From an uncultured bacterium (GTDB lineage Bacteria; Cyanobacteriota; Vampirovibrionia; Gastranaerophilales; Gastranaerophilaceae): a stretch of 5,574 nucleotides of DNA. Positions within the stretch are counted from its first letter, which is position 1; every line of letters begins with the position of its first letter. The position numbers were made by a program, and so were the translations under genes. Positions 5,001 through 5,574 of the stretch are shown here, piece by piece. Location of the stretch: positions 1-5,574 of the forward strand of contig CAQTPN010000119.1 of the NCBI GenBank assembly GCA_948888345.1, in the 5' to 3' direction. A model generated the notes under the pieces. That model ran no database searches. It was given only the letters and a program-made list of their open reading frames with translations, and was not told the DNA's origin.

Positions 5001-5574
5001 CTTTAGATTATAATGAAATCTGGGAAGATACAAAAAAAATTTTGAAGGAAAAAATCCCAAATTCTACCTTTGAACCGTGGATTGTGCCTATAATACCCGC
5101 AAAAGAGGGTGAGGACTGTTTTAAAAAAGAACATCTTGTTTTAAAAAGTGACAAGTCTTTTGGGGTTTCATTTTTAAATCAAAAATATTTTAATGAAATT
5201 CAAAAGGCCGTAAATACCGTATGCGGCGGGATTTTACCCATAAACATTATTTTTGTTCCATCAGATGTCAAAAAAACGCCGAAGAAAAAAGAAAAACCGC
5301 AGGAACATATTGTTCTTATGAAGGAACAAATTGATAATTTAAAACAGATGCATTCTTTTTGTGCTTTAAATTTGAAATATACTTTTGAAAATTTTGTTGT
5401 GGGGGAAAATTCAATTGTGGCTTATAATGCTGCAAAACAAGTGTCCGAAGCTCCGGGGCAAAAGTTTAATCCGTTATTTATTTCAGGCTCTGTAGGAATT
5501 GGAAAAACCCATCTTATGCAAGCCATAGGGCATAATATTTTAAAAAACTTCCCTGATTTAAAAGTAAAATATGC
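4988..5574 (+). CDS. dnaA: Chromosomal replication initiator DnaA (N-terminal part, runs off window)
   Basis: DnaA binds the replication origin and, in its ATP form, melts it. The first 195 codons are present from a GTG start. Domain I (about 1-92) has the typical helical opening with TFEPWIVP (27-34), equivalent to the FxxWxxP region of DnaA. A short Lys-rich domain II linker follows (about 93-125). Domain III opens with LNLKYTFENFVVGENS (127-142), close to the family's LNxKYTFDNFVVG signature, then PLFISGSVGIGKTHLMQAIGH (162-182). The Walker A motif GxxxxGKT is G167 to T174; Ser168 replaces the usual second Gly of GGVGLGKTH. Walker B, the sensors and the DNA-binding domain IV lie beyond the window. 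It is divergent from the radical SAM operon. No DnaA box (TTWTNCACA) appears in the upstream gap, so neither autoregulation nor an adjacent origin is visible here. Confidence 0.97.
   Translation, partial: MSDLTLDYNEIWEDTKKILKEKIPNSTFEPWIVPIIPAKEGEDCFKKEHLVLKSDKSFGVSFLNQKYFNEIQKAVNTVCGGILPINIIFVPSDVKKTPKKKEKPQEHIVLMKEQIDNLKQMHSFCALNLKYTFENFVVGENSIVAYNAAKQVSEAPGQKFNPLFISGSVGIGKTHLMQAIGHNILKNFPDLKVKY

Noticed and set aside
1..5574. CRISPR arrays, tRNA or rRNA genes, insertion sequences
   Set aside because: I saw no regularly spaced repeats, tRNA-like cloverleaf with a conserved T-loop, rRNA motif, transposase or terminal inverted repeats flanking a gene.

Overview
The window is AT-rich chromosomal DNA from a bacterium, with closely packed genes and AT-rich intergenic gaps. 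It carries the start of dnaA, an apparent Ski2/Mtr4-like helicase start of the kind common in cyanobacteria, and a fused M16 peptidase. My best guess is a low-GC non-photosynthetic relative of cyanobacteria (Vampirovibrionia/Melainabacteria, such as Gastranaerophilales). This is an inference from gene style; no rRNA or other taxonomic marker is present, and a Firmicute or another low-GC lineage is not excluded.

Layout from left to right. Bases 1-38 (minus) look like the first 12 codons of a DEAD/DEAH helicase running off the left edge. After an AT-rich gap comes an unrecognised acidic 239-residue protein (227-946, plus). A hairpin at 950-978 separates it from a convergent two-gene minus-strand operon. 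In transcription order that operon is a radical SAM protein with a shortened SPASM-type C-terminus (4813-3713), then a large exported M16-family zinc peptidase (3696-982). The divergent gap 4814-4987 contains a perfect 13-bp inverted repeat that can be read as a symmetric two-way promoter, and a possible 30-codon membrane-peptide ORF overlapping the dnaA start. The 5' part of dnaA (4988 onward, GTG start) runs off the right edge.

How the genes fit together. The radical SAM and M16 genes are 16 nt apart and probably co-transcribed. Radical SAM/SPASM plus M16 peptidase is a known pairing in peptide maturation (PqqE with PqqF/G, AlbA with AlbE/F). Here, however, no precursor peptide or PqqD-like recognition domain is visible, and the peptidase has an export signal, so a RiPP role is only a hypothesis. 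The M16 protein is a tandem duplication: its first half keeps the HxxEH zinc site and its second half has lost it. Its mature N-terminus carries a GGNDGPTAI string resembling a signature of Na+-translocating decarboxylase beta subunits. The items most worth following up are that motif, the palindromic divergent promoter and the dnaA-overlapping small ORF.
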